Origin: AWTP1-13 sp033764875
Lineage (GTDB): Bacteria; Pseudomonadota; Alphaproteobacteria; Rhizobiales; Hyphomicrobiaceae
Reading direction: 5' to 3'
Length of the DNA: 64,000 bases
NCBI GenBank assembly: GCA_033764875.1
Contig: JANRIO010000124.1
Coordinates: forward strand, 78,403-142,402
Shown here: positions 8,125 through 16,821 of the stretch, in pieces
Position numbering within the stretch: the stretch's first letter is position 1
Layout of the letters: each line of letters opens with the position of its first letter
The notes under the pieces: generated by a model
What the model saw: only the letters and a program-made list of their open reading frames with translations
Databases searched by the model: none
What the model was told of the DNA's origin: nothing
Program-made: the position numbers and the translations under genes

Positions 8125-9267
8125 ATGCGTGGATGGAAAGCGATGCTTGTCTCCGTGGGCGCGGTCCTGGCGCTGGCGGCCCCGGCTTCGGCCGAGATCA
8201 CCAGCAGCCCCCGCGTCGCCACCAAGGCCGCGGTGAAGGTCGAGACCGTGGCCCGTGGCCTCGCCCGGCCCTGGGCCCTGCAGTTCCTGGCGCCCGACCG
8301 CACCATCGTATCGGAGCGCGGCGGCAGCCTGCGCATCGTGACCCTGGCAGGCGGCATCTCCAAGCCTCTCCTCGGCGTGCGCAAGGTATCCGCAGAGGGC
8401 CAGGGCGGGCTCCTCGACATCGCGCTGGCTCCCGACTTTGCCAGCTCCCGCCTGCTCTACTTCTCCTATGCCGAGCCGCGCGACGGCCGCCGCAACGGCA
8501 CCAGCCTCGCCCGCGCCCGCCTCGTCGAGACCGAGGACGGCGGCAGGCTGGAGGGCCTCGAGGTGATCTTCCGCCAGGAGCCGTCTTTCGCCTCGCCCAA
8601 CCACTTCGGCTCGCGCATCGTCTTCACCGACGACGGCTCGCTGTTCCTGACGCTGGGCGACCGCTACTTCGCCCGCGACGAGGCGCAGAACCCGGCCAAC
8701 CACCTGGGCAAGCTCGTGCGCCTCGCCCCCGACGGCACGCCCTACCCCGGCAATCCGAGGCTGCCGGGGTGGCGCGAGGAGATCTGGTCTATCGGCCACC
8801 GCAACGTGCAGGGCGCCGCGCTGCATCCCGTCACGCGCCGGCTCTGGATCGTCGATCACGGCGCCCGCGGCGGCGATGAGATCAACATTCCGCAGGCGGG
8901 CCGCAACTACGGCTGGCCCGTCATCACCTACGGCCGCGACTATTCCGGCGCCAGCATCGGCGTCGGCACCGAGAAGGAGGGCCTCGAGCAGCCGGTCTAC
9001 TACTGGGACCCCTCGATCGCCCCCTCCGGCGCCGCGTTCTACACCGGCGACCTGTTCCCCGAGTGGAAGGGCAGCCTGTTCGTCGGCGCGCTGGCCGGCC
9101 GGGCGCTGCACCGCCTCGTGCTCGAGGGCGAGCGCGTGGTCGGCGAGGAGGTGTTGCTCGCCGACCGCGGCAAGCGCATCCGCGACGTCCGCCAGGGCCC
9201 CGACGGCGCCCTCTACCTCCTCACCGACGACCCCGACGGCGAGCTGCTACGCCTCTCCCCGGGCTGA
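8125..9267 (+). CDS. PQQ-dependent aldose sugar dehydrogenase, YliI/Asd type
   Basis: A 380-residue periplasmic beta-propeller of the glucose/sorbosone dehydrogenase family, which oxidises aldoses with pyrroloquinoline quinone. A signal peptide occupies residues 1-24 (ending APASA). Family motifs are GLARPWALQFLAPDRTIVSE, GQGGLLDIALAPDF, NHFGSRIVFTDDGSLFLTLG, IWSIGHRNVQG, and DHGARGGDEIN followed by GRNYGWP. The ATG at 8125 is preceded by GGAGCC and begins the signal peptide; the longer in-frame extension lacks family support. No PQQ synthesis genes are in view, so whether PQQ is made or taken up is unknown. Its last 21 nt overlap the 3' end of the convergent membrane-protein gene. Confidence 0.9.
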   Translation: MRGWKAMLVSVGAVLALAAPASAEITSSPRVATKAAVKVETVARGLARPWALQFLAPDRTIVSERGGSLRIVTLAGGISKPLLGVRKVSAEGQGGLLDIALAPDFASSRLLYFSYAEPRDGRRNGTSLARARLVETEDGGRLEGLEVIFRQEPSFASPNHFGSRIVFTDDGSLFLTLGDRYFARDEAQNPANHLGKLVRLAPDGTPYPGNPRLPGWREEIWSIGHRNVQGAALHPVTRRLWIVDHGARGGDEINIPQAGRNYGWPVITYGRDYSGASIGVGTEKEGLEQPVYYWDPSIAPSGAAFYTGDLFPEWKGSLFVGALAGRALHRLVLEGERVVGEEVLLADRGKRIRDVRQGPDGALYLLTDDPDGELLRLSPG

Positions 9268-10659
9268 CCGCCGCCTCAGCGCCATGACGATGAGGGCCAG
9301 CGGCGCCAGCCACGCCAGCCGCGCTCCGTAGCGGGGATGCGGGTTGGAGAGCATGCCGCAGATGGCCGCGTTGCCGATCAGGGCGAGGATGACGACGGCG
9401 GCAAGCTGCGTAGCGGGATCGAGCCGCTTGCGCCGCGCCGCCTGCAGCAGCACGGCGCCCAGGGCAAGGGCGCTCCCGAGCGCGATCGGCACGTGCAGCG
9501 CGTTGATGGCCGGGAGCTTGTCGAGCCCGCCGTTCTGCTGGCGCGCCGCGCGCATCTGAGGCGCCCATCGCGGCGTGAAGCGCTCGATGATACCGTGCGT
9601 GTGCGGCAGGTAGGCGACCGTCCCCTCGCCGAAGCCGACGGCCACGAGCTGCCGGAGGGTTGCCGTGGCCGCCGCCTTGATCTGCTCGCCTGGATAGAGC
9701 ACGAGGCTGTCCATGGCGATCGTGCGCATCTCGTCCTCGAGCCCCTCGAAGCGTCCGAGCCGGTTGAAAATGCTGTTCTCGCCGCCGCCCCACAGGAACG
9801 CGTCGGCGGTGGCCGGCAGCTCCCGCCTGTAGCGGCACAGCCGCAATCGGGGATCGGAGCAGTGCTCCTCGAGATAGCGCCGGACGATGCCGTCCTCGAG
9901 CATGCGCGCAAACAGCACGCTGGCGCCGCCGGGCGTCCAGGCGAGGCGGCCGGACACGGCGAGATTGCAGGCGAGCAGCAGCATCGCTCCTGCCGCCGTC
10001 GCGCCGGCCGCCAGGGCAAGGCCGCGGCGGCGCACCTGGCCCGGTATCGCCAATGCAGGCGCCACCATCGCGATCGTCAGCCCCAGGACCAGCAGCATCG
10101 TCGCGCTGTGCGACGCCGCCGCCAGCGCGATCGTCGCGGCGAGCCCGCCGCGCTGGAGGCGCCCGAGCGGCGCCGCCTCCAGCGTGATGAGATAGAACGC
10201 GACGACGGCAAGCCCGGCCAGGATGTCGGTCAGCAGCATGCTGGAGAGCCATGGCAGCGCCGTGAGCGTCGCCAACAGCCCCATGGCCGTCATCAGGTGC
10301 GCCGGGCGCGTCAGCCCGTACGTCTTGAGCAGCAGCGCCACGATCCACGTGGCGAGCGCCGATTGCGCCACGACGCAGGGCCAGAAGCTCGGGGTCTGCA
10401 GCGCGAAAAGCAGCAGCCCGTAGACGGTCGAGCGGTTCTCGACGAGATGGCCCTCGTACCAGCGCGCCAGGTAGCCCCCGGTGTCCCACTGCAGCAGCGG
10501 GAAGCCGTTCCACAGCGCCGGCAGCAGAAGCAGGCAGGCACCGCCGGCGACGGCGCATGCGCCCGCCAGACCCGCAGCGTGAGAGCCCTCCTCCGCACGG
10601 GAGGCTGCGGCACGATCATGCGGCAAGGCTTCTCCGCCTCCGTGTTGCGGTCCGCGCAA
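9247..10659 (-). CDS. polytopic membrane protein, possibly GT-C-like
   Basis: About 470 residues with ten or more hydrophobic helices and a large soluble loop (around residues 240-370) rich in charged residues, including LFARMLEDGIVRRYLEEHC. An N-terminal LLLPALWNGFPLLQWDTGGY followed by ARWYEGHLVENRSTVYGLLL resembles the first loop of GT-C fold membrane glycosyltransferases or related conserved membrane proteins. The acidic catalytic motif is not clear to me, so no enzyme function is claimed. The start is uncertain: the first in-frame start is a TTG at 10659 and no strong ribosome site was seen. The gene is convergent with the sugar dehydrogenase, overlapping it by 21 nt. Confidence 0.7.
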   Translation of the reverse strand: MRGPQHGGGEALPHDRAAASRAEEGSHAAGLAGACAVAGGACLLLLPALWNGFPLLQWDTGGYLARWYEGHLVENRSTVYGLLLFALQTPSFWPCVVAQSALATWIVALLLKTYGLTRPAHLMTAMGLLATLTALPWLSSMLLTDILAGLAVVAFYLITLEAAPLGRLQRGGLAATIALAAASHSATMLLVLGLTIAMVAPALAIPGQVRRRGLALAAGATAAGAMLLLACNLAVSGRLAWTPGGASVLFARMLEDGIVRRYLEEHCSDPRLRLCRYRRELPATADAFLWGGGENSIFNRLGRFEGLEDEMRTIAMDSLVLYPGEQIKAAATATLRQLVAVGFGEGTVAYLPHTHGIIERFTPRWAPQMRAARQQNGGLDKLPAINALHVPIALGSALALGAVLLQAARRKRLDPATQLAAVVILALIGNAAICGMLSNPHPRYGARLAWLAPLALIVMALRRRSARGEA

Positions 10660-10985
10660 TGCTGCAGATGCGCACCGGAGAGGCTGCGAAAATTCGGCAC
10701 ACGGACATTCGATCAGGGATCAGGGCTTGACGGACGTCACGACGGCGAGCCTCGCACATCGGCCGCCGGGAGATCCAGCAATTTGTGGTAACAGGTTGCT
10801 TCTTGCCGCGGCGTCGGACCCGAGCCGACCGCTGCGCCCGCTTTGAGCCAGAGCAATGCCCCCGGGGCTGGCGGCCGCACAGCATGCGCCGGGAGCCCGG
10901 CGCGGGCCCCGCCGGGGGCTCGGCACACGACCCTCAGGACAAAACAAGAAAGCGCAAGACGTCCGGGAGAGGAGCGCGAGGGCCC
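10660..10985. other. non-coding gap between divergent genes
   Basis: A 326-nt region between the divergent membrane-protein and DUF2189-like genes. It contains a very GC-rich patch around 10855-10925 with short self-complementary runs. No plausible protein, terminator or defined operator was found. Promoters of both flanking genes presumably lie here. Confidence 0.4.
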
Positions 10986-11774
10986 ATGGCATCGTCCATT
11001 TCAGGCAAGATCGATCCTGTCGTGCGCCCCGTGACCGCGGCCGACATCGCCGACGCGCTCGGCAAGGGCATGCGGGATTTCCAGGCGGCGCCGACGTTTG
11101 GCCTTGTCCTCGGCGGCCTCTACGCCTTGGGCGGCATCGTCATCGTGCTGTCTCTCACCGCCTTGGGGCTGACCTACCTCGCCTACCCGCTGGCGACCGG
11201 GTTTGCCCTGATCGGGCCTTTCGTTGCCGCCGGCCTCTACGAGGTGAGCCGCCGGCTGGAGACGAGAGAGGCGATCTCGCTGGGCGCCATCTGGCGGCGC
11301 GTGCGCTCCCGCGGCGAGATCGGCTGGATGGCGTTCGTGACCGTCTTCATTTTCATCATGTGGATGTATCAGGTGCGCTTCCTGATGGCGCTCTTTCTCG
11401 GCCTCAACGCCTCGTTCTCGACGCTGTCGGAGTTTTTCACCGTCGTCCTCACCACCACCGAGGGGCTGCTCTTCCTCGCCGTCGGCAACGTTGTCGGCGC
11501 GCTGCTGTCGCTGCTGCTGTTCTCGCTGACCGTGATCTCGTTCCCGCTCGTGCTCGACCGCGACGTCGATTGCGTCACGGCCATGATCACGAGCATCCGC
11601 ACCGTCGCGGCGAGCCCCGTGCCGATGCTCGCCTGGGCGTTTCTCATCGGCACGCTGCTGGTGCTGTCGGCGCTGCCCTTCTTCCTCGGCTTGCTGGTGA
11701 CGCTGCCCGTCCTCGGTCACGCCACCTGGCACCTCTACCGCCGCGCCATCGCCCCGGAGGGCACCCCGGCGTGA
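10986..11774 (+). CDS. DUF2189-like integral membrane protein
   Basis: A 262-residue inner-membrane protein with about six transmembrane helices. It begins VRPVTAADIADALGKGMRDF, followed by AAPTFGLVLGGLYALGGIV, the pattern of the DUF2189 family of unknown function. Helices follow around TALGLTYLAYPLATGFALIG, FVTVFIFIMWMYQVRFLMAL, the NVVGALLSLLLFSLTVISF stretch and the C-terminal FLIGTLLVLSALPFFLGLLV. The ATG at 10986 is preceded by GGAGAGGAG. It is convergent with cheW, 15 nt between stops. DUF2189 genes often sit near respiratory genes in alphaproteobacteria, but no such partner is here. Confidence 0.83.
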   Translation: MASSISGKIDPVVRPVTAADIADALGKGMRDFQAAPTFGLVLGGLYALGGIVIVLSLTALGLTYLAYPLATGFALIGPFVAAGLYEVSRRLETREAISLGAIWRRVRSRGEIGWMAFVTVFIFIMWMYQVRFLMALFLGLNASFSTLSEFFTVVLTTTEGLLFLAVGNVVGALLSLLLFSLTVISFPLVLDRDVDCVTAMITSIRTVAASPVPMLAWAFLIGTLLVLSALPFFLGLLVTLPVLGHATWHLYRRAIAPEGTPA

Positions 11775-11789
11775 GGCGGCATCGGCGCG

Positions 11790-12257
11790 TCAGGCCGCCT
11801 GCGCCTCGGACGGCGGCAGCACGCTGTCGATGGCGATCACGCTGACCAGTCGGTCCCCGAGCGGGATCACGCCGCGCACGAAGCGCTTGGCCGAGTCGGA
11901 GGCGATATCCGGGGTCGGCTGGATCTTGTCTTCGGCCACCGTAAAGATGTCGGAGACGCCCTCCACCAGCAGCCCGACCACCTGGTTGCCGATCTGTGTG
12001 ACGATGATGGCATGCCGCGCCGTGGGCTCGGCCGACGCGAACCCGAGCCGCGCCGCCAGGTCGATGATCGGCAGCACGGTGCCCCGCAGGTTGATGACGC
12101 CGCGCATGAAGCTCGGCGTGGCCGGCAGCGGGGTTGCGGGTGTCCAGCCGCGGATCTCGCGGATGGACATCACGTCGACGCAGAACTCCTGGTTGCCCAG
12201 GCGAAACGCGATCAGCTCGTGGACGTTGTTGCCGTCGGATTTTGCTGGCTCGGTCAT
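11790..12257 (-). CDS. cheW: chemotaxis adaptor CheW
   Basis: CheW (155 aa) couples chemoreceptors to the CheA kinase in cytoplasmic signalling arrays. The fold is recognisable from ELIAFRLGNQEFCVDVMSIR, followed by EIRGWTPATPLP, the conserved MRGVINLRGTVLPIIDLAAR and VGLLVEGVSDI. The ATG at 12257 gives the standard length; a longer in-frame start at 12335 adds an unsupported arginine-rich tail. It lies 92 nt downstream of the chemoreceptor on the same strand and is probably co-transcribed with it. No cheA, cheR, cheB or cheY is in the window, so this is a receptor-adaptor pair feeding a remote kinase. Confidence 0.95.
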   Translation of the reverse strand: MTEPAKSDGNNVHELIAFRLGNQEFCVDVMSIREIRGWTPATPLPATPSFMRGVINLRGTVLPIIDLAARLGFASAEPTARHAIIVTQIGNQVVGLLVEGVSDIFTVAEDKIQPTPDIASDSAKRFVRGVIPLGDRLVSVIAIDSVLPPSEAQAA

Positions 12258-12349
12258 TGTCTTTTCCGGTCCTTTGCCGGCGGCCCGATCCGCGCGCGCT
12301 GGCGCGGTTCGGTGCCTGACCGGGGCTCTATGCACGCGGCCTGTGAGTC

Positions 12350-14161
12350 TCAGAAGTCCTGCCAGTCGTTGTCCGGCTCGGCCTCCGGCTTGCGCTTGGC
12401 GGCCGACATGTGGCGGCCGGGCGCGGTCTTGAGGGCCGGCCGGGATTGGCCTGCCGGCCTGCTCGGCGCGTCAGATCTTGCAGCCGGCCGATGGGGCTGG
12501 CCCGCTCCGGCGATGTTGCCGATATTGAACTGGGCAACGAGCTGGGACAGCGTGTCCGCCTCCTGCGCCAGCGAATGGCCGGCGGCCGTCGATTCCTCGA
12601 CCATGGCGGCATTCTGCTGCGTCGCCTGGTCCATCTGGTTGATGGCGCTATTGACCTGGCTGAGGCCCGTCGCCTGCTCCTGCGCGCCTGCCGCGATGTC
12701 GATCACCACCTTGTTGATGTCGGCGACCTGCTCGAGGATCCGCTCGAGCGCCTTGCCCGTCTCGGCCACGAGCTGCACGCCGTCGGCCACCTGGCTCGAG
12801 GAGGTCGAGATGAGCCCCTTGATCTCCTTGGCGGCATCCGCCGAGCGTTGCGCGAGGGCGCGCACCTCGGAGGCGACCACCGCGAAGCCGCGCCCCGCAT
12901 CGCCCGCCCGCGCCGCCTCGACGCCGGCATTGAGGGCAAGCAGGTTGGTCTGGAACGCGATCTCGTCGATGACGCCGATGATCTGGCTGATCTGCTGGGC
13001 GCTCTTCTCGATGCCGCCCATGGCCTCGACCGTCTTGCGCACCACGACGCCGGTCTTCTCGGCGTCCTGCTGAGCGGCTGTCACCACCTCGCGGGCGTGG
13101 CTGGCGCCCTCGGCCGCCTTCTTGCCGGTGGCCGTGATCTCGTCCAGCGCCGCCGCCGTCTGCTCCAGGCTCGCGGCCTGCTGCTCGGTGCGCTTGGACA
13201 GATCGTCGGCCGCGGAGGAGATCTCGCGCGTGCTCGACGTGATGCTGCCCGTGCTCGACACGACGGAGAGCACGGTCGCCCTCAGCTTGTCGGTCGCCGC
13301 GTTGAAGTCGACGCGCAGCCTCTCCAGCGCCGGCGGGAACGCCGTGTGGATCTCCTGCGTCAGGTCGCCTTCCGACATGCGGCCCAGGCCGTCGGCGAGC
13401 GTGGCGACGGCGCGCACGCGGGCGGTGACGTCGGTGGCGAACTTCACCACCTTGCTGACGCGGCCGTTCATGTCGAAGATCGGATTGTAGGAGGCCTGGA
13501 TCCAGATCTCCTTGCCGCCCTTGCCGATGCGCTTGAACTCGTCGGCGACGAACTCGCCGCCGCGCAGGCGCTCCCAGAAGCGGGCGTATTCGCCGGAGTT
13601 GCCGTAGCTCGGCTCGACGAACATCTGGTGATGCCGGCCCTTGATCTCCTCGAGCCGGTAGCCGAGCGCATTCAGGAAATTCTCGTTGGCCTCGATGATG
13701 GTGCCGTCGGGCTGGAACTCGATCATGGCCTGGGAGCGCCCGATGGCGGCGATCTTGCCGGCATCCTCGGCCGACTTCAGCTTGGCCTGCGTGATGTCGG
13801 TGGCGATTTTCACGACCCGGCTGACCTTGCCGCCCTTGCCGACGACGGGGTTGTACGACGCCTGGATCCAGATCTCCTTGCCGCCCTTGCCGATGCGCTT
13901 GTACTCCTGCGCGTCGTACTCGCCGCGGCCGAGCTTCGCCCAGAACGCCTTGTACTCCGGGCTCTGCGCATAGGCCGGCTCGCAGAACATGCTGTGGTGC
14001 CGGCCCTTGATCTCATTCAGGTCGTAGCCGAGCGCGCGGCAGAAGTTCTCGTTCGCCCAGCGGATGTTTCCGGTCGCGTCGAACTCGATGATGGCAAGCG
14101 CCTTGCCGATTGCGGCGAGGGTGGACTGCGCACTGCTGGCGAATGAGAAAAGGCCGACCAT
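12350..14161 (-). CDS. soluble double-PAS methyl-accepting chemotaxis protein
   Basis: A 603-residue chemoreceptor without transmembrane segments or a signal peptide, hence cytoplasmic. Two similar PAS domains cover about residues 15-115 and 130-237, each with an ALGYxLxEIKGRHH motif and an RIGKGGKEIWIQASYNP stretch as in BdlA/Aer-like receptors that can bind FAD or haem. A HAMP-like linker follows (about 240-300). The signalling tip is IIGVIDEIAFQTNLLALNAG. The C-terminus ends DNDWQDF, matching the WxxF docking pentapeptide for CheR/CheB. The ATG at 14161 has AAGGAAG upstream. A redox, oxygen or light input is an inference. cheW follows on the same strand. Confidence 0.94.
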   Translation of the reverse strand: MVGLFSFASSAQSTLAAIGKALAIIEFDATGNIRWANENFCRALGYDLNEIKGRHHSMFCEPAYAQSPEYKAFWAKLGRGEYDAQEYKRIGKGGKEIWIQASYNPVVGKGGKVSRVVKIATDITQAKLKSAEDAGKIAAIGRSQAMIEFQPDGTIIEANENFLNALGYRLEEIKGRHHQMFVEPSYGNSGEYARFWERLRGGEFVADEFKRIGKGGKEIWIQASYNPIFDMNGRVSKVVKFATDVTARVRAVATLADGLGRMSEGDLTQEIHTAFPPALERLRVDFNAATDKLRATVLSVVSSTGSITSSTREISSAADDLSKRTEQQAASLEQTAAALDEITATGKKAAEGASHAREVVTAAQQDAEKTGVVVRKTVEAMGGIEKSAQQISQIIGVIDEIAFQTNLLALNAGVEAARAGDAGRGFAVVASEVRALAQRSADAAKEIKGLISTSSSQVADGVQLVAETGKALERILEQVADINKVVIDIAAGAQEQATGLSQVNSAINQMDQATQQNAAMVEESTAAGHSLAQEADTLSQLVAQFNIGNIAGAGQPHRPAARSDAPSRPAGQSRPALKTAPGRHMSAAKRKPEAEPDNDWQDF

Positions 14162-14273
14162 GGTCGTTGCTTCCTTTTTTGGTTGGCACACGGACGATTG
14201 TGGTTTCGCCCATGACGTTGTTGGGTGCCTCCATTTATCGTTACCGCGCCTAATAAAAGGTGTACTCTGATCA

Positions 14274-14302
14274 ATAGTAAGATATGTGTATGTCTTGTCC
14301 AA
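14274..14302 (-). promoter_or_regulatory. predicted sigma-70 promoter of the chemoreceptor gene
   Basis: Read on the minus strand, TTGGAC (14302-14297) and TACTAT (14279-14274) are separated by 17 nt in an AT-rich stretch. This lies 113 nt upstream of the receptor ATG. Both boxes deviate from consensus by one or two bases. It is the best candidate in this leader, not a proven start. Confidence 0.4.
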
Positions 14303-15014
14303 AAACTGCAGTCTATTACCTGTATCGTGGTACTCACTTTCTGGACAATGCAATAAAAAATGTACGGATGGCGCATGCGTTGCTCTGCGGGTGCCGCCGC
14401 GTCGGCGCTCGTCGTCAGGCGCGTCATGGGCTGATCGCCGAATCGGGCCGCTTCGAAGGGCCGATTTTTCGGATGTTGGCCGGAGAGCGGCCCCGGTGTG
14501 CGCGTCGCGGCCTTGCCGACGACGTGCGACAAAAAAGCTCCGGAACCGGAGCAATCGGCCTTGAAGTCCGCCAGTGGGTGCGTGGCCTTCGAGTCGCAAG
14601 TCCAATTGCTCTGCCGCGCACTCTCCTGGGCACTTTGTGGCCAAGCCCGCTGCCGGCCGCCCATGCCGCCTCGCGCAGGCAGGGACCGCGCCGGCTCGAG
14701 ACCCCGCCGCAGCATCGAGCCGTCTTCGCCGCCTCTCAAGACCGGGCCGCCCCCGCCCCCTCCCCGTTGACTTCCCTTCCCCTTTCCACCATGGTGCGGC
14801 CCAATCCAGACGGCCCGTATTCGCGAGCCGCCGCCCTGCACATGGGTCCCGCTTTCGAGAAGTGGGAGCAAGCCCGGGAGGCAGGGGGGTCACCGTCCGC
14901 CAGCGCTGTGCGCCCGCGGGCGCGATCCCGCTTGGAAGTTCGCTTCTCGATCCGCATCTTGAGACTTGAGGCTCGGCGCCCGGGCCGCGGCCGCAAGCTC
15001 CTGAGGTAAAGGTC
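14303..15014. other. gap upstream of ffh with an unassigned minus-strand terminator
   Basis: About 710 nt separate the chemoreceptor promoter from ffh. No reading frame here looks coding. The left part (to about 14400) is AT-rich. The middle holds a strong minus-strand intrinsic terminator at 14531-14552 with no minus-strand gene to its right. The ffh promoter must be in the right part. Confidence 0.5.
14531..14552 (-). terminator. intrinsic terminator without an assigned gene
   Basis: On the minus strand, GCTCCGG-TT-CCGGAGC (14552-14537) is followed directly by six T (14536-14531). The stem is perfect, with the innermost pairs probably opening to form a tetraloop. It ends a leftward transcript that begins right of 14552, where no protein gene exists. 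It lies upstream of the likely chemoreceptor promoter, so it probably does not serve that gene. Confidence 0.65.
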
Positions 15015-16622
15015 ATGTTCGAAAGCCTGTCAGAACGCCTGTCGGGGGTCCTCGACAAGCTCACCCGGCGCGGCTCGCTGACCGACAGCGACGTGTCGGA
15101 GGCCATGCGCGAGGTGCGCCGCGCCCTGCTCGAGGCCGACGTGGCGCTCGAGGTGGTGCGCGATTTCACCGACAAGGTGAAGGCCAAGGCCATCGGCCAG
15201 AACGTGGTCAAGTCGGTGACGCCGGGCCAGATGGTGGTGAAGATCGTCCACGACGAGCTCGTGGCGATGCTGGGCTCGGATGCCGAGCCGATCAGCCTGG
15301 CGGCCCAGCCCCCGGTCGCCATCATGATGGTTGGCCTGCAGGGCTCCGGCAAGACCACCACCTCGGCCAAGATCGGCTGGCGCCTGACCAACCGCGACCG
15401 CAAGAAGGTGCTGCTCGCCTCTCTCGACACCCGCCGCCCCGCGGCGCAGGAGCAGCTGCGCGTGCTGGGCGAGCAGACGCACGTCGACAGCCTCCCCATC
15501 GTCGCCGGCCAGACGCCGCAGCAGATCGCCAAGCGCGCCATGGAGGGGGCCCGCCTCGGCGGCTACGACGTCGTCATCCTGGACACCGCCGGCCGCACCC
15601 ACATCGACGAGGAGTTGATGCGCGAGGCGGCCGAGATCCGCGACATCGCACGGCCCCACGAGACGCTGCTCGTCGCCGACAGCCTCACCGGCCAGGACGC
15701 GGTCAAGCTCGCGCGCAGCTTCGAGGATGCGGTCGGCATCACCGGCATCGTGCTCACCCGCGTCGACGGCGACGGCCGCGGCGGTGCCGCGCTGTCCATG
15801 CGCGCCGTCACCGGCAAGCCCATCAAGCTGATCGGCGTCGGCGAGAAGTGGGATGCGCTCGAGGACTTCCATCCCGAGCGCATCGCCGGGCGCATCCTCG
15901 GCATGGGCGACGTCGTCAGCCTCGTCGAGAAGGCCGCGCAGAACATCGACGCCGAGAAGGCGCAGGCCATCGCGCAGAAGTTGCGCAAGGGCGAGTTCGA
16001 CCTCGAGGACCTCTCCGATCAGCTCAAGCAGATGGAGAGGATGGGCGGCATGGCCGGCATGATGGGCATGCTGCCGGGCGTCGCCAAGGTCAAGAAGCAG
16101 CTGGAAAGCGCCAACCTCGACGAGAAGCTCCTGAAGCGCCAGCGCGCCATCATCTCCTCCATGACGCCGAAGGAGCGCCGGCACCCCAAGATCCTCGACG
16201 GCAAGCGCAAGCGCCGCATCGCGTCGGGCTCCGGCACCAAGGTCGAGGAGGTCAACCGCCTCCTCAAGATGCACCGCCAGATGGCGGACATGATGAAGAT
16301 GATGGGCAAGAAGGGCGGCCTCATGAGCCGCATGATGGGCATGGGCGGCGGTGGCGGCGGCCCCAGCGCTGCCGATGTCGAGCGCATGCAGGCCGAGCTC
16401 GCGGCCCTCGATCCCAAGGCCCTGCAGGGGCTGCCCGCCGAGTTGAAGGACATGCTGCCGCCTCCGGGCGCGGCGCCCAAGGCCGCGCCGGCGGCCCTTC
16501 CATCGCCCGCCAAAGGCCTGCCGGGCCTGGGCGGCGGCCAGGCCCCGCGGCTGCCGGGCCTTCCGGGCCTTGGCGGCGCCCCCTTCCGCGGCTTCCCCGG
16601 TTTCCCGGGCAAGAAGAAATGA
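15015..16622 (+). CDS. ffh: signal recognition particle protein Ffh
   Basis: Ffh (535 aa) is the SRP54 GTPase that binds signal sequences and 4.5S RNA and docks with FtsY. The N domain is at residues 1-95. The G domain has GLQGSGKTTTSAKIG (about residue 110), DTRRPAA, DTAGR and the TRVDGDGRGGAALSM loop. The methionine-rich M domain (about 300-435) contains MGGMAGMMGMLPGV and the RNA-binding SGSGTKVEEVNRLL. A Gly/Pro/Ala-rich tail of about 90 residues ending KKK extends it well past the roughly 450 residues of E. coli Ffh. The ATG at 15015 follows GAGGTAAAGGTC. The rpsP gene lies downstream, with an acetyltransferase gene and a repeat inserted between. Confidence 0.97.
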   Translation: MFESLSERLSGVLDKLTRRGSLTDSDVSEAMREVRRALLEADVALEVVRDFTDKVKAKAIGQNVVKSVTPGQMVVKIVHDELVAMLGSDAEPISLAAQPPVAIMMVGLQGSGKTTTSAKIGWRLTNRDRKKVLLASLDTRRPAAQEQLRVLGEQTHVDSLPIVAGQTPQQIAKRAMEGARLGGYDVVILDTAGRTHIDEELMREAAEIRDIARPHETLLVADSLTGQDAVKLARSFEDAVGITGIVLTRVDGDGRGGAALSMRAVTGKPIKLIGVGEKWDALEDFHPERIAGRILGMGDVVSLVEKAAQNIDAEKAQAIAQKLRKGEFDLEDLSDQLKQMERMGGMAGMMGMLPGVAKVKKQLESANLDEKLLKRQRAIISSMTPKERRHPKILDGKRKRRIASGSGTKVEEVNRLLKMHRQMADMMKMMGKKGGLMSRMMGMGGGGGGPSAADVERMQAELAALDPKALQGLPAELKDMLPPPGAAPKAAPAALPSPAKGLPGLGGGQAPRLPGLPGLGGAPFRGFPGFPGKKK

Positions 16623-16657
16623 GCGGCCTGGCCCAAATGCGCGATCGGACCCGTGGT

Positions 16658-16783
16658 CCCCTCCCCCCTTGTGGGGGAGGGCCACAGCTTGCCCCGGACT
16701 TGATCCGGGGGAATGGGGGACGCCCAAACCTCTCCGGGCGGGCATCCCCCCACCCTTGTTCCCTCCCCACAGGGGGGAGGGAG
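16658..16783. repeat. triple-hairpin intergenic repeat
   Basis: Three consecutive palindromes lie between ffh and the acetyltransferase gene. The first is a CCCTCCCCC...GGGGGAGGG hairpin at about 16658-16681. The second is CCCCGGACTTGATCCGGGG at 16692-16710. The third is CCCTCCCC...GGGGGAGGG at 16761-16783. This outer/inner arrangement resembles a dispersed intergenic element of Hyphomicrobiales genomes. It could form a terminator-like structure after ffh but has no T tract. Confidence 0.65.
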
Positions 16784-16821
16784 ACGAGTGTCGCTGCCCG
16801 CGCCCGCACGGGAGCCCGCGC

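Noticed and set aside
14560..14640. A degenerate tRNA on the minus strand (GGCAGAGCAATTGGACT...)
   Set aside because: There is no T-arm GTTCGAAT, the anticodon stem is mismatched and there is no acceptor pairing. Only a vague resemblance remains.
12350..15541. A much longer in-frame extension of the chemoreceptor gene to 15541
   Set aside because: The extension runs through non-coding DNA and antisense to ffh. The ATG at 14161 has a ribosome site and begins directly with the PAS domain.
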